Of a stretch of DNA of 64,000 nucleotides, positions 8,633 to 17,698 are shown piece after piece; the stretch's first letter is position 1; every line of letters begins with the position of its first letter. The stretch is from Streptococcus oralis subsp. dentisani. GTDB taxonomy: Bacteria; Bacillota; Bacilli; Lactobacillales; Streptococcaceae. The stretch lies in assembly GCF_007475365.1 (NCBI RefSeq), contig NZ_CP034442.1:1791001-1855000 (forward strand), written 5' to 3'. Made by a program: the position numbers and the translations under genes. The notes below the pieces were generated by a model. That model was not told the DNA's origin. It worked only from the letters and a program-made list of their open reading frames with translations, and searched no databases.

Positions 8633-9364
8633 ATGCAACTTACAAACAAAAATGTCTTTGTAACAGGTTCAAGTCGTGGTATCGGACTTGCCATTGCTCA
8701 CAAATTTGCTCAACTAGGCGCTAATGTAGTTTTGAATAGTCGTGGAGCAATCTCAGAAGAATTGCTGGCTGAGTTTTCAAACTACGGTGTCAAAGTAGTA
8801 CCGATCTCAGGTGATGTTTCAGACTTTGCAGATGCCAAGCGTATGGTAGATCAAGCGATTGCAGAACTCGGTTCTGTTGATGTCTTGGTCAACAATGCTG
8901 GGATCACTCAAGATACGCTTATGCTCAAGATGACTGAAGAAGACTTTGAAAAAGTGATTAAGATCAACTTGACAGGTGCCTTCAACATGACGCAAGCAGT
9001 CTTGAAACAGATGATTAAGGCACGTGAAGGTGCGATCATCAACATGTCTAGTGTGGTTGGTTTGATGGGAAATATCGGACAAGCCAACTATGCAGCTTCT
9101 AAAGCAGGTTTGATTGGTTTTACCAAGTCAGTTGCACGTGAAGTTGCCAATCGTAATGTTCGCGTAAATGCTCTTGCACCAGGAATGATCGAGTCAGATA
9201 TGACGGCTGTTTTGTCTGATAAGGTCAAGGAAGCGACATTGGCACAAATCCCAATGAAACAGTTTGGTCAAGCAGATCATATCGCAGATGCTACAGTGTT
9301 CCTGGCCGGACAGGATTATTTGACTGGACAAGTTCTCGCTGTTGATGGCGGACTTAGCATGTAA
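8633..9364 (+). CDS. fabG: 3-oxoacyl-ACP reductase
   Basis: NADPH-dependent reduction of 3-oxoacyl-ACP. A 243-residue short-chain dehydrogenase with the cofactor motif TGSSRGIG (residues 11-18), NNAG (87-90) and the catalytic Ser140, Tyr153 and Lys157. RBS AGGAG lies eight bases before ATG. It follows fabD after a 45-base gap. Confidence 0.97.
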   Translation: MQLTNKNVFVTGSSRGIGLAIAHKFAQLGANVVLNSRGAISEELLAEFSNYGVKVVPISGDVSDFADAKRMVDQAIAELGSVDVLVNNAGITQDTLMLKMTEEDFEKVIKINLTGAFNMTQAVLKQMIKAREGAIINMSSVVGLMGNIGQANYAASKAGLIGFTKSVAREVANRNVRVNALAPGMIESDMTAVLSDKVKEATLAQIPMKQFGQADHIADATVFLAGQDYLTGQVLAVDGGLSM

Positions 9365-9392
9365 AAAATAAGGAAAGATATAGGTAAGACAG

Positions 9393-10628
9393 ATGAAACT
9401 AAATCGAGTTGTAGTAACAGGTTACGGATTGACCTCTCCTATCGGAAATACTCCAGAAGAATTTTGGAACAGTTTGCAAACTGGAAAAATTGGAATTGGA
9501 GAAATCACTAAATTTGACCACAGCGAATTTGCTGTGCACAATGCAGCAGAAGTCCAAGATTTCCCATTTGATAAATACTTTGTAAAAAAAGATACTAACC
9601 GTTTTGACAACTATTCTTTGTATGCCTTGTATGCGGCTCAAGAAGCGGTGACAAATGCAAATCTTGATGTAGAAGCAATCGATAAAGATCGCTTTGGTGT
9701 CATCGTGGCTTCTGGTATTGGGGGAATTAAAGAAATCGAAGATCAGGTTATCCGTCTTCATGAAAAAGGTCCAAAACGCGTTAAACCAATGACACTTCCA
9801 AAAGCCTTGCCAAATATGGCATCAGGAAATGTTGCCATGCGCTTCGGAGCAAACGGCATCTGTAAATCAATCAATACAGCCTGCGCCTCATCAAATGATG
9901 CCATCGGAGATGCCTTCCGTTCAATCAAGTTTGGTTTCCAAGATGTCATGTTAGTTGGTGGATCAGAATCATCTATCACTCCTTTTGCTATCGCTGGTTT
10001 CCAAGCTTTGACCGCCCTATCAACTACAGAGGATCCAACTCGTGCTTCTATCCCATTTGACAAAGATCGTAACGGATTTGTGATGGGAGAAGGTTCAGGA
10101 ATGTTGGTTCTTGAAAGCCTTGAACATGCTGAAAAACGTGGTGCAACTATCTTGGCTGAAGTAGTTGGCTATGGTAATACCTGTGACGCTTACCATATGA
10201 CTTCACCTCATCCAGAAGGTCAAGGTGCGATTAAGGCTATGAAGTTAGCTTTGGAAGAAGCCGAAATTTCTCCAGAGCAAGTGGCTTACGTCAATGCCCA
10301 CGGAACTTCAACTCCTGCTAATGAAAAAGGAGAAAGTGGCGCAATCGTAGCTGTTCTTGGTAAAGAAGTTCCTGTATCTTCAACCAAGTCCTTTACAGGA
10401 CACTTGCTTGGTGCTGCAGGGGCAGTAGAAGCCATCGCTACCATCGAAGCTATGCGTCATAACTATGTACCAATGACAGCTGGAACAAGCGAGTTATCAG
10501 ACTATATCGAAGCGAATGTCGTTTATGGACAAGGCTTGGAGCAAGAAATCCCTTATGCTATTTCAAACACTTTTGGTTTTGGTGGACACAATGCGGTTCT
10601 TGCTTTCAAACGTTGGGAGAATAAATAA
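9393..10628 (+). CDS. fabF: 3-oxoacyl-ACP synthase II
   Basis: Elongating condensing enzyme, also needed to extend the cis-unsaturated intermediate made by FabM. The 411-residue protein shows the Cys-His-His triad: Cys164 in NTACASS, His303 in NAHGTST and His337 in FTGHLLGAAG. Length is typical. It is separated from accB by two bases. Confidence 0.97.
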   Translation: MKLNRVVVTGYGLTSPIGNTPEEFWNSLQTGKIGIGEITKFDHSEFAVHNAAEVQDFPFDKYFVKKDTNRFDNYSLYALYAAQEAVTNANLDVEAIDKDRFGVIVASGIGGIKEIEDQVIRLHEKGPKRVKPMTLPKALPNMASGNVAMRFGANGICKSINTACASSNDAIGDAFRSIKFGFQDVMLVGGSESSITPFAIAGFQALTALSTTEDPTRASIPFDKDRNGFVMGEGSGMLVLESLEHAEKRGATILAEVVGYGNTCDAYHMTSPHPEGQGAIKAMKLALEEAEISPEQVAYVNAHGTSTPANEKGESGAIVAVLGKEVPVSSTKSFTGHLLGAAGAVEAIATIEAMRHNYVPMTAGTSELSDYIEANVVYGQGLEQEIPYAISNTFGFGGHNAVLAFKRWENK

Positions 10629-10630
10629 TT

Positions 10631-11119
10631 ATGAATTTAAATGAGATCAAGGACTTGATGGCGCAATTTGACCAATCAAGTTTGAGAGAATTTTCTTATA
10701 AAAATGGAACGGATGAATTGCAGTTTAGTAAGAATGAAGCAAGAATGGCTTCTGAAGCACCAGCTCAAGTTGCTCCAGTGCCAACTACAGTAGCTGCAAA
10801 TCCAGTAGTTTCTGCCCCTTCAACTCCAGTAGAGAGTGCAGTGGAAGAAGCTCCAGCACCAGCTGAAACGACGGTTGCTCCAGAGGGTGATGTCGTTGAG
10901 AGTCCACTTGTAGGGGTGGCTTACTTGGCTGCTGGACCAGATAAACCTGCCTTTGTCACAGTCGGAGACAGTGTTAAAAAAGGTCAGACTTTGGTGATCA
11001 TCGAAGCCATGAAAGTCATGAATGAAATCCCTGCACCTAAGGATGGTGTGGTGACAGAAATTCTCGTTTCAAATGAAGAAATGGTTGAGTTCGGTAAAGG
11101 ATTGGTACGTATCAAATGA
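10631..11119 (+). CDS. accB: biotin carboxyl carrier protein of acetyl-CoA carboxylase
   Basis: Carries the biotin that shuttles carboxyl groups between AccC and AccA/AccD. The 162-residue protein has an N-terminal helical part, an Ala/Pro-rich flexible linker (about residues 42-85) and a C-terminal biotinyl domain with Lys128 in EAMKVMNE as the biotin attachment site. It overlaps fabZ by four bases (ATGA). Confidence 0.97.
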   Translation: MNLNEIKDLMAQFDQSSLREFSYKNGTDELQFSKNEARMASEAPAQVAPVPTTVAANPVVSAPSTPVESAVEEAPAPAETTVAPEGDVVESPLVGVAYLAAGPDKPAFVTVGDSVKKGQTLVIIEAMKVMNEIPAPKDGVVTEILVSNEEMVEFGKGLVRIK

Positions 11120-11538
11120 TCGATATTCAAGGAATCAAAGAAGCTCTACCCCATCGCTACCCCATGCTCCTAGTGGATCGTGTCTTGGAAGTGAGCGAGG
11201 ATACCATTGTTGCCATTAAAAATGTGACCATCAACGAACCTTTCTTTAATGGTCATTTTCCACAATACCCAGTTATGCCAGGTGTTCTTATCATGGAAGC
11301 CTTGGCACAGACTGCTGGTGTCTTGGAATTGTCCAAGCCTGAAAATAAAGGGAAACTGGTCTTCTATGCTGGCATGGACAAGGTTAAGTTTAAGAAGCAA
11401 GTTGTACCAGGTGATCAATTAGTCATGACGGCTACTTTTGTCAAACGTCGTGGTACGATTGCTGTGGTTGAAGCAAAGGCTGAAGTGGATGGCAAGCTTG
11501 CGGCGAGTGGTACTCTTACCTTTGCAATTGGAAACTAA
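11116..11538 (+). CDS. fabZ: 3-hydroxyacyl-ACP dehydratase
   Basis: Removes water from 3-hydroxyacyl-ACP to give trans-2-enoyl-ACP. A 140-residue hot-dog-fold enzyme with catalytic His47 (in NGHFP) and Glu61 (in MEALAQ). Starts inside the accB stop (ATGA overlap). No FabA is seen; in streptococci FabM supplies the isomerase activity. Confidence 0.97.
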   Translation: MIDIQGIKEALPHRYPMLLVDRVLEVSEDTIVAIKNVTINEPFFNGHFPQYPVMPGVLIMEALAQTAGVLELSKPENKGKLVFYAGMDKVKFKKQVVPGDQLVMTATFVKRRGTIAVVEAKAEVDGKLAASGTLTFAIGN

Positions 11539-11549
11539 GGAGGTTCTCC

Positions 11550-12917
11550 ATGTTTCGTAAAATTTTGATTGCCAACCGTGGTGAGATTGCGGTTCGCATT
11601 ATCCGAGCTGCGCGTGAATTGGGCATTGCGACCGTTGCAGTCTATTCAACAGCTGATAAGGAAGCTCTTCACACACTCCTAGCGGATGAAGCTATCTGTA
11701 TCGGACCCGGTAAGGCGACAGAATCTTATCTCAATATCAATGCGATTTTATCTGCTGCAGTCTTGACAGAAGCAGAAGCCATCCACCCAGGTTTTGGTTT
11801 TCTTAGCGAAAACTCCAAGTTTGCCACTATGTGTGACGAAGTGGGGATCAAGTTCATCGGTCCTTCTGGGGCTGTGATGGATACCATGGGAGATAAGATC
11901 AATGCGCGTGAGCAAATGATCAAGGCTGGGGTTCCAGTTATCCCAGGATCTGATGGTGAAGTTCACACGGCTGAAGAGGCCCTTGCAGTTGCAGAAAAAA
12001 TTGGCTATCCAGTCATGCTTAAGGCATCGGCAGGTGGTGGTGGAAAAGGGATTCGTAAGGTTGAAAAGGCAGAAGACTTGGTCGCAGCCTTTGAGACAGC
12101 ATCCAGTGAAGCCAAGGCCAATTTTGGAAATGGCGCTATGTATCTTGAGCGTGTGATTTATCCAGCTCGTCATATCGAAGTTCAGATTCTTGCAGATCAA
12201 GAGGGTCATGTTGTCCATCTTGGTGAACGGGATTGTTCACTCCAACGGAATAACCAAAAGGTCTTAGAAGAAAGCCCATCCATTGCGATTGGCAAAACCC
12301 TTCGTCATGAAATTGGTGCTGCAGCCGTTCGTGCAGCAGAGTCTGTTGGCTATGAAAATGCAGGTACGATTGAATTTCTTCTCGATGAAGCGAGTGGCAA
12401 TTTCTACTTCATGGAAATGAATACTCGTGTGCAAGTTGAACACCCAGTCACAGAGTTTGTTTCAGGTGTTGATATCGTGAAGGAACAGATTCGCATTGCT
12501 GCCGGGCAACCTTTACCTTTCAAACAAGAAGATATTGTCCTACGAGGTCACGCTATCGAGTGCCGGATCAATGCAGAAAATCCAGCATTTAACTTTGCTC
12601 CAAGCCCAGGAAAAGTCACCAACCTCTACCTTCCAAGTGGAGGAGTTGGCTTGCGTGTAGACTCTGCAGTCTATCCAGGTTATACCATTCCTCCTTACTA
12701 TGATAGTATGATTGCCAAAATCATTGTTCATGGGGAGAATCGTTTTGATGCCTTAATGAAGATGCAACGGGCACTTTATGAACTTGATATTGAAGGAGTG
12801 CAAACTAACGCAGACTTCCAGTTGGATCTGATTTCAGACCGCCGAGTTATCGCTGGTGACTACGATACTTCCTTCTTGATGGAAACTTTCTTGCCAAAAT
12901 ACCAAAAAAAAGAATAA
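11550..12917 (+). CDS. accC: biotin carboxylase subunit of acetyl-CoA carboxylase
   Basis: ATP-dependent carboxylation of biotin on AccB. The 455-residue protein has the N-terminal biotin carboxylase domain (LIANRGEIAVRI at residues 6-17), the ATP-grasp glycine loop GGGGKG near residue 165, the EMNTRVQVEHPVTE metal/catalytic segment near 290, and a C-terminal biotin carboxylase domain. Length is normal. RBS AAGGAGG precedes the ATG, 11 bases after fabZ. Confidence 0.97.
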   Translation: MFRKILIANRGEIAVRIIRAARELGIATVAVYSTADKEALHTLLADEAICIGPGKATESYLNINAILSAAVLTEAEAIHPGFGFLSENSKFATMCDEVGIKFIGPSGAVMDTMGDKINAREQMIKAGVPVIPGSDGEVHTAEEALAVAEKIGYPVMLKASAGGGGKGIRKVEKAEDLVAAFETASSEAKANFGNGAMYLERVIYPARHIEVQILADQEGHVVHLGERDCSLQRNNQKVLEESPSIAIGKTLRHEIGAAAVRAAESVGYENAGTIEFLLDEASGNFYFMEMNTRVQVEHPVTEFVSGVDIVKEQIRIAAGQPLPFKQEDIVLRGHAIECRINAENPAFNFAPSPGKVTNLYLPSGGVGLRVDSAVYPGYTIPPYYDSMIAKIIVHGENRFDALMKMQRALYELDIEGVQTNADFQLDLISDRRVIAGDYDTSFLMETFLPKYQKKE

Positions 12918-12952
12918 ACTTTCAAACAGTATGAGAACTAAAAGGGGGAGTT

Positions 12953-13819
12953 ATGGCTCTATTTAGTAAAAAGGATAAGTATATTCGGATCAATCCCAAC
13001 CGTTCCGTAAGGCAGAAACCACAAGCCAAGCCTGAGGTTCCGGATGAACTCTTCTCCCAGTGTCCTGGTTGTAAACACACCATTTACCAAAAGGATCTGG
13101 GGAGCGAACGAATTTGTCCCCATTGCAGCTATACTTTCCGTATTTCAGCTCAGGAACGCTTGGATTTGACGATTGATTCTGACAGCTTTGAGGAGATGTT
13201 TACGGGTATTGAAACTCAAGATCCATTAAACTTTCCTGGCTATCAGAAAAAACTTGCTACTATGCGTGAAAAGACAGGTTTGGATGAAGCAGTACTGACT
13301 GGTACAGCTAGCATCAAGGGACAAAAAGTTGCCCTTGGGATTATGGATTCAAACTTTATCATGGCTTCTATGGGAACCGTTGTGGGTGAAAAAATCACGC
13401 GCTTGTTTGAGTATGCAACGGTAGAAAACTTACCAGTCGTACTTTTCACAGCTTCTGGTGGAGCCCGTATGCAAGAAGGAATCATGAGCTTGATGCAGAT
13501 GGCTAAAATCTCTGCGGCAGTTCAACGTCATTCCAAGGCAGGACTTTTTTACCTAACTATTTTAACCGATCCAACAACAGGTGGAGTGACTGCTTCTTTT
13601 GCTATGGAAGGTGATATTATCCTAGCGGAGCCACAGAGTTTGGTTGGTTTTGCTGGGCGTCGTGTTATCGAAAATACAGTTCGTGAGACCTTGCCGGATG
13701 ACTTCCAAAAGGCAGAATTTCTGCTTGAACATGGATTTGTTGATGCAATTGTCAAACGGAGAGAATTGCCTGAAACAATTGCTAAATTAGTAAGATTGCA
13801 TGGAGGAAGTCGCGGATGA
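12953..13819 (+). CDS. accD: acetyl-CoA carboxylase carboxyltransferase subunit beta
   Basis: Forms the carboxyltransferase with AccA and transfers CO2 from biotin to acetyl-CoA. The 288-residue protein has a basic N-terminus, a zinc ribbon with Cys37, Cys40, Cys55 and Cys58, and a crotonase-like domain with the conserved [11 protein letters not shown] segment near residue 163. It overlaps accA by four bases, as expected for stoichiometric partners. Confidence 0.97.
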   Translation: MALFSKKDKYIRINPNRSVRQKPQAKPEVPDELFSQCPGCKHTIYQKDLGSERICPHCSYTFRISAQERLDLTIDSDSFEEMFTGIETQDPLNFPGYQKKLATMREKTGLDEAVLTGTASIKGQKVALGIMDSNFIMASMGTVVGEKITRLFEYATVENLPVVLFTASGGARMQEGIMSLMQMAKISAAVQRHSKAGLFYLTILTDPTTGGVTASFAMEGDIILAEPQSLVGFAGRRVIENTVRETLPDDFQKAEFLLEHGFVDAIVKRRELPETIAKLVRLHGGSRG

Positions 13820-14583
13820 ATATTGCAAAAATAGTCAGAGAGGCACGCGAGCAGAGTCGCTTGACTGCACTTGATTTTGCCAATGGAATCTTTGACGAGT
13901 TTATCGAATTGCATGGAGATCGCTCTTTCCGTGATGATGGTGCGGTTATCGGTGGAATTGGCTGGTTAGGTGAACAAGCAGTAACTGTCGTTGGTATCCA
14001 AAAGGGGAAGAGTCTTCATGACAACCTCAAACGAAATTTCGGACAACCTCATCCAGAAGGTTATCGTAAGGCCTTACGCTTGATGAAACAGGCAGAAAAG
14101 TTTGGTCGTCCAGTTGTGACCTTTATCAATACGGCGGGTGCTTACCCAGGTGTTGGAGCCGAGGAACGTGGACAAGGTGAAGCAATCGCCCGAAACCTGA
14201 TGGAAATGAGTGATCTCAAGGTTCCAATCATCGCGATTATTATCGGTGAAGGTGGATCTGGTGGGGCCCTAGCTCTAGCCGTAGCTAACCGTGTCTGGAT
14301 GTTAGAAAACTCAATCTACGCCGTACTTAGCCCGGAAGGATTTGCCTCTATCCTTTGGAAGGATGGAAGTCGTGCTATGGAAGCGGCGGAGTTGATGAAA
14401 ATCACTTCACATGAACTCCTAGAAATGGGAATCGTAGACAAGGTAATCTCAGAAGCAGGGCTGTCAAGTAAAGAACTGCTAGGTTGCGTTAAAAATGAAT
14501 TGCGTGCAGAACTAGATAGATTGCAAGAACTACCACTCGACCAACTTATCGAAGAACGTTACCAACGGTTTAGAAAATACTAA
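13816..14583 (+). CDS. accA: acetyl-CoA carboxylase carboxyltransferase subunit alpha
   Basis: The alpha partner of the carboxyltransferase. At 255 residues it is of the shorter Gram-positive type, with crotonase-fold glycine motifs ([16 protein letters not shown] near 110 and [13 protein letters not shown] near 142). Last gene of the fab cluster, followed by a strong terminator. Confidence 0.96.
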   Translation: MNIAKIVREAREQSRLTALDFANGIFDEFIELHGDRSFRDDGAVIGGIGWLGEQAVTVVGIQKGKSLHDNLKRNFGQPHPEGYRKALRLMKQAEKFGRPVVTFINTAGAYPGVGAEERGQGEAIARNLMEMSDLKVPIIAIIIGEGGSGGALALAVANRVWMLENSIYAVLSPEGFASILWKDGSRAMEAAELMKITSHELLEMGIVDKVISEAGLSSKELLGCVKNELRAELDRLQELPLDQLIEERYQRFRKY

Positions 14584-14590
14584 AAAGAAA

Positions 14591-14622
14591 GCTAGAACTG
14601 AGTAAAGGTTCTAGCATTTTTT
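14591..14622 (+). terminator. terminator of the fab/acc operon
   Basis: GCTAGAAC (14591-14598) pairs with GTTCTAGC (14608-14615), followed by a T-rich run to 14622. Confidence 0.9.
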
Positions 14623-14633
14623 CTAGAGAACAT

Positions 14634-14678
14634 ACATTTCAGGACGAAAAATTGACAGTTGAGGAGATGGACTATAAA
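14634..14678 (+). promoter_or_regulatory. ComE-box and promoter of briC
   Basis: ACATTTCAG (14634-14642), exactly 12 bases, then ACAGTTGAG (14655-14663) matches the pneumococcal ComE-binding direct repeat (aCAnTTcaG-N12-aCAgTTgaG), which marks early competence genes. A -10-like TATAAA lies at 14673-14678. This predicts activation by phosphorylated ComE. Confidence 0.85.
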
Positions 14679-14744
14679 ATAGACAAAAAAGATGTATACT
14701 GTAGATGTAAGCTTACAAAAATTTATTTTAAGGAGGTACTTGAT

Positions 14745-14927
14745 ATGACAGGTACAGAAACATTTACAGTTCTTTCATCTGAAGAGTTAGACCAAGTTTC
14801 AGGTGGTCGAATGATTTGGTTAGTTGATGATAGACATTGGGATTCGCCATATGCATATAGTTTAGCGACAGAATGGAGTACAATACTGACTCATGCGACT
14901 AGACGTGCTTATGGTATTGGCTATTAA
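14745..14927 (+). CDS. briC: BriC-like double-glycine secreted peptide
   Basis: A 60-residue precursor with a classic double-glycine leader: LSSEELDQVSGG at residues 10-21, leaving a 39-residue mature peptide rich in Trp, Tyr and charged residues and without cysteine. AAGGAGG lies ahead of the ATG at 14745; a longer reading from 14652 would run through the promoter and is not credible. A ComE-box upstream, the position just after accA and a CPBP protease gene downstream match what I recall of pneumococcal briC, a competence-induced peptide that promotes biofilm and colonisation and has been linked to membrane fatty acid composition. Export would need a peptidase-containing ABC transporter such as ComAB or BlpAB, which is not in this window. 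The mature part may differ from the pneumococcal one. Confidence 0.8.
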   Translation: MTGTETFTVLSSEELDQVSGGRMIWLVDDRHWDSPYAYSLATEWSTILTHATRRAYGIGY

Positions 14928-14945
14928 TAAATTAAAGGGATAAGT

Positions 14946-15671
14946 ATGAAAAAACTAGGGCACTTGGGAGTCTATACATCACTGGTATTTCTATCGGTTT
15001 ATCTACCAGAGTTATGGATTATGCATCTAACTAAGATATTGGGATGGGGGATAGATGGCTATTCTATCATTTCACTTGTTTGGGAACTAGTTCTTGTAGT
15101 CTTATTTGTCTTTTGGTTAAAAAAGAAAGAGATGCTCTTTATCTTTGAAAAAAAGGCTTGGACTTGGTCAACGATTTTTCCCCTTGTAGTCAGTCTAGTA
15201 GCTTGTTATTTTGTTCGTCAATTGGTGGATGCTTTTCAGATACAGTATCACTATTTAGTTGATAACAAGTATATTTTTCAAAAGCTACTTTCTATCCTTT
15301 ATTCAAATGGACAACCAACTTTTCTATCAACCGTTCTCGGTTTTATTTTAACAGTAGTCGTCGCACCTATATCAGAGGAACTAATTGATAGAGGGTATTT
15401 TATGAATACCTTCTTTCCCCAGTCCAAGTATTATTTGGATGTTATCCTATCTGCTCTCATCTTTGGGATTAGCCATTTAATCCTAACTCACCGAGACCCT
15501 ATCGGTTTGATTATTTATAGTTTTATTGGTCTTTTCTTTGCTCTAGTATATCGTTGGACAAAGAACTTAAAAATCACCATCCTCTGTCATAGTTTTTTCA
15601 ACTTTCTCATTTATGCAAAACCCATCTGGATTTTTGTTTATAATTATGTCTATTACCACTTTTTTAGATAG
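14946..15671 (+). CDS. CPBP family intramembrane metalloprotease
   Basis: A 241-residue membrane protein with about six to seven helices and all three CPBP (CAAX protease/bacteriocin-processing) motifs: Glu144-Glu145-x3-Arg149, Phe173-x3-His177 and His215-x3-Asn219. It starts 18 bases after the briC stop with no promoter between, so the two are probably one transcript. Relatives in streptococcal bacteriocin loci act in self-immunity or peptide maturation; which of these applies here is unknown. It ends at a bidirectional terminator. Confidence 0.88.
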   Translation: MKKLGHLGVYTSLVFLSVYLPELWIMHLTKILGWGIDGYSIISLVWELVLVVLFVFWLKKKEMLFIFEKKAWTWSTIFPLVVSLVACYFVRQLVDAFQIQYHYLVDNKYIFQKLLSILYSNGQPTFLSTVLGFILTVVVAPISEELIDRGYFMNTFFPQSKYYLDVILSALIFGISHLILTHRDPIGLIIYSFIGLFFALVYRWTKNLKITILCHSFFNFLIYAKPIWIFVYNYVYYHFFR

Positions 15672-15687
15672 TGGGGGCAAAGAAAAA

Positions 15688-15716
15688 AGTGTTTGATAGT
15701 TGTCAAACACTTTTTC
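15688..15716. terminator. bidirectional terminator between the CPBP gene and nusB
   Basis: AGTGTTTGA (15688-15696) pairs with TCAAACACT (15703-15711); the stem is flanked by A-rich and T-rich tracts that serve both directions. Confidence 0.85.
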
Positions 15717-15719
15717 TAT

Positions 15720-16142
15720 TTACTGTTCTTCTGTTACAAACTGGCTGAGCAGTCCATTGATAAAACGGGCAGACTTTTGATCTGAGAAGTTCTTTGCAAG
15801 CTCGATAGCTTCATTAACAGCAACTAGCTGAGGGGTGTCAAATGAAGTGATTTCAAAGACTCCCAAGCGAAGGAGGTTTCTCTCCACGAGCGTTAAACGT
15901 TCAATGGTCCAACCTGCTTTTAAATGCTGTGTGATTTGCTTGTCTAGTTCTTCCTTTTTAGCCTGAACACCAGAAACTAGCTCTGTCAAAAAGGCTGGAA
16001 GTTGCACATCCGTATCTTCACGATCGTGTGTGTAGGCGAAACGACAAGCAGTTTCGACATCTGTACCGAACTCAAGGCTCATGAGAGCTTGAAAAGCGCA
16101 TTTACGGAGCTCACGTCTAGATTCTAATAGTGGACTAGTCAT
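15720..16142 (-). CDS. nusB: transcription antitermination factor NusB
   Basis: RNA-binding all-helical factor of the rRNA antitermination complex, acting with NusE (S10). From the ATG at 16142 the product is 140 residues (MTSPLLESRRELRK...), the usual length; the upstream ATG at 16160 adds six residues and has a poorer RBS. An Arg-rich N-terminus and a C-terminal helix near residues 115-130 (SDQKSARFINGLL) are family features. It overlaps the Asp23 gene by eight bases and is the last gene of the efp-asp23-nusB unit. Confidence 0.95.
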   Translation of the reverse strand: MTSPLLESRRELRKCAFQALMSLEFGTDVETACRFAYTHDREDTDVQLPAFLTELVSGVQAKKEELDKQITQHLKAGWTIERLTLVERNLLRLGVFEITSFDTPQLVAVNEAIELAKNFSDQKSARFINGLLSQFVTEEQ

Positions 16143-16524
16143 TGAGGAAATCCTCATCAAACAAGTCTTTCAAGTCTGGTTTTGGTGTTTTATCTGGAAC
16201 AATACCTGCAACGTGGATATTGATAGCAGCGAGTTCTACATCAGCCATATTGCGGACTGCATCTTTGACAGCTTTTTGGATAGCAACAGCTACCTTAGGA
16301 ACTTTTACTCCGTACTCAAGGTAGAGGTAGATATCTGCTGTGAGTTCTTCGTCCACGTTTTTAAGATAAACGCCACGGCCGAGTGAAAGTTTTGAAAGGG
16401 TATCAGATACTGATTTGTTTGAAAAAGAGTGTACGCCCTCTACCTTTGCAGTAGCAACAGCAATGATTTTTTCAAGTACACGTGGGGCGATAACGATTTC
16501 GCCAAGTTGTTCTTCAATTCCCAT
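16135..16524 (-). CDS. Asp23/Gls24 family envelope stress protein
   Basis: A 129-residue Asp23 (DUF322) protein. Family members are abundant, membrane-associated or cytosolic proteins linked to alkaline and envelope stress; this stand-alone copy between efp and nusB is conserved in streptococci and corresponds to yqhY of Bacillus, which has been tied to lipid metabolism. The central domain shows alternating strands and amphipathic segments, and the C-terminus is acidic. It lies 21 bases after efp. Confidence 0.85.
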   Translation of the reverse strand: MGIEEQLGEIVIAPRVLEKIIAVATAKVEGVHSFSNKSVSDTLSKLSLGRGVYLKNVDEELTADIYLYLEYGVKVPKVAVAIQKAVKDAVRNMADVELAAINIHVAGIVPDKTPKPDLKDLFDEDFLND

Positions 16525-16545
16525 AGAATGACCTCTTTCTAGAGA

Positions 16546-17106
16546 TTAGGCACGAGAAACGTAAGTTCCTTCTGCAGTGTTGATAACGAGTTTTTGTCCT
16601 GCTTCGATGAAGTCTGGAACGTTTACGACAAGTCCAGTTTCCATCGTTGCTGGTTTACCAGAACCTGTAACAGTAGCACCTTTGATAGATGGTTGAGTTT
16701 CTGCAACTGTCAATTCGACAGTAGTAGGAACGGTAACACCAATCACTTCAGTTCCGTAGAATTGGATCTTCACTTCTGAGTTCTCAAGGATGTAAAGCAA
16801 TTCGTTTTCAACGTTGACTACAGGGATTTCGTATTGGTCGTAAGTTTCTGTATTCATGAAGTAAGCTGTGTCATCCATTTTGTACAAGTATTGAGCTGGG
16901 ACAGTCTCGATGATGGCTTGTTCAAATTTTTCCTCTGGACGATAGCTTGTGTCAAATGTAGAACCAGTACGGACATCACGCAATTTCATACGCATGATCG
17001 TGTTTCCTTTACCTGGTTTGTGGTGGCTAGCTTCCAAAACGCGGATCAATTTTCCGTCAGCTGTTTCAAAGGTCATACCAGCTTTTAATTTACTTGCTTC
17101 AATCAT
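16546..17106 (-). CDS. efp: translation elongation factor P
   Basis: Relieves ribosome stalling at polyproline stretches. A 186-residue three-domain protein with the N-terminal KOW-like domain containing SHHKPGKGN (residues 27-35), where the tip lysine Lys32 is the modified position in other species, followed by two OB-fold domains. Length is normal. First gene of the efp-asp23-nusB unit, behind an extended -10 promoter. Confidence 0.97.
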   Translation of the reverse strand: MIEASKLKAGMTFETADGKLIRVLEASHHKPGKGNTIMRMKLRDVRTGSTFDTSYRPEEKFEQAIIETVPAQYLYKMDDTAYFMNTETYDQYEIPVVNVENELLYILENSEVKIQFYGTEVIGVTVPTTVELTVAETQPSIKGATVTGSGKPATMETGLVVNVPDFIEAGQKLVINTAEGTYVSRA

Positions 17107-17140
17107 GTTTTTACCTCTTTAATAAATATTATTACTCTTC

Positions 17141-17149
17141 ATTTTACCA
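17141..17149 (-). promoter_or_regulatory. efp promoter (extended -10)
   Basis: On the minus strand TGGTAAAAT gives an extended -10 element (TAAAAT, complement of 17141-17146). The -35 is weak. Confidence 0.6.
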
Positions 17150-17202
17150 TAAAATACTCTGGAAATAAAGCCAAAATAGTTATTGGGAGTTGGTAGAGAA
17201 GA

Positions 17203-17228
17203 AAAAACCAACCTTAGGGCCGGTTTTG
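17203..17228 (-). terminator. terminator after the gatB 3' copy
   Basis: On the minus strand AAAACC pairs with GGTTTT around a GC-rich centre, followed by a U-run; it ends transcription of the gatB cassette before efp. Confidence 0.75.
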
Positions 17229-17234
17229 TTCTGT

Positions 17235-17515
17235 CTAGTTTTCTTTCAACTTGGCCAATTCCTGGGCGAGTAGTTTAAGGGCAACTTGTGGGTTGGCTTG
17301 TCCTTTGGTTGCCTTCATGAGGAAGCCTGTGAAGGCCTTGTCTGCGTTGCGTTTACCTGATTTGAAGTCGGCAACAGTGGCTTCGTTATCCGCAAAGACT
17401 TGGTGGATGATTGGAATCAAGATAGCTGGATCTGAGATTTGGACCATACCTGCTTTTTCGACGTAGTCACGCGCCCCACCGCCATTTTTAGCCAGATGGA
17501 CAAAGACTTTCTTGG
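17235..17515 (-). pseudogene. second copy of the 3' end of gatB
   Basis: This encodes the last 93 or so residues of GatB (from the [13 protein letters not shown] segment to the stop) and aligns without gaps to the end of the real gatB, offset by 923 bases. I count about 22 differences in roughly 273 aligned bases (about 92% identity), most of them silent or conservative. It lacks the catalytic domain and has only a chance ATG at 17519, so it is a remnant or a recombination scar, not a working subunit. The homology breaks off exactly after TTTCTTGG in both copies. The divergence suggests that it came in by transfer from a related strain and not by recent local duplication. Confidence 0.85.
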
Positions 17516-17673
17516 TCATAGCTGAGGTCTTCAAGCAAGATACTGGTTGCTTCAATCTCGTAGAGGCCTGTCCAAACCTTGTTGACCTTTTGTTTAGCGA
17601 GTTCGTTGAAGGGTTTTTGATTGGCATTGAGACTATTGAAAAGGTTGATTTCATAACTCGAATAATTATTAAA
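17516..17673 (-). pseudogene. orphan coding fragment fused to the gatB 3' copy
   Basis: Between a stop at about 17676 and the junction with the gatB copy, one minus-strand frame reads as plausible protein (contains [16 protein letters not shown] and [19 protein letters not shown]). It is out of frame with the gatB remnant. I do not recognise the family. It looks like the C-terminal remains of a gene lost in the rearrangement that brought in the extra gatB end. Confidence 0.4.
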
Positions 17674-17698
17674 TTATTTGATAACCTTTAAAAATCAT

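Noticed and set aside
14652..14744. Longer reading of the competence peptide, starting 31 codons earlier
   Set aside because: The extension would cover the second ComE repeat and the -10 box; the ATG at 14745 has a strong RBS and gives a normal leader length.
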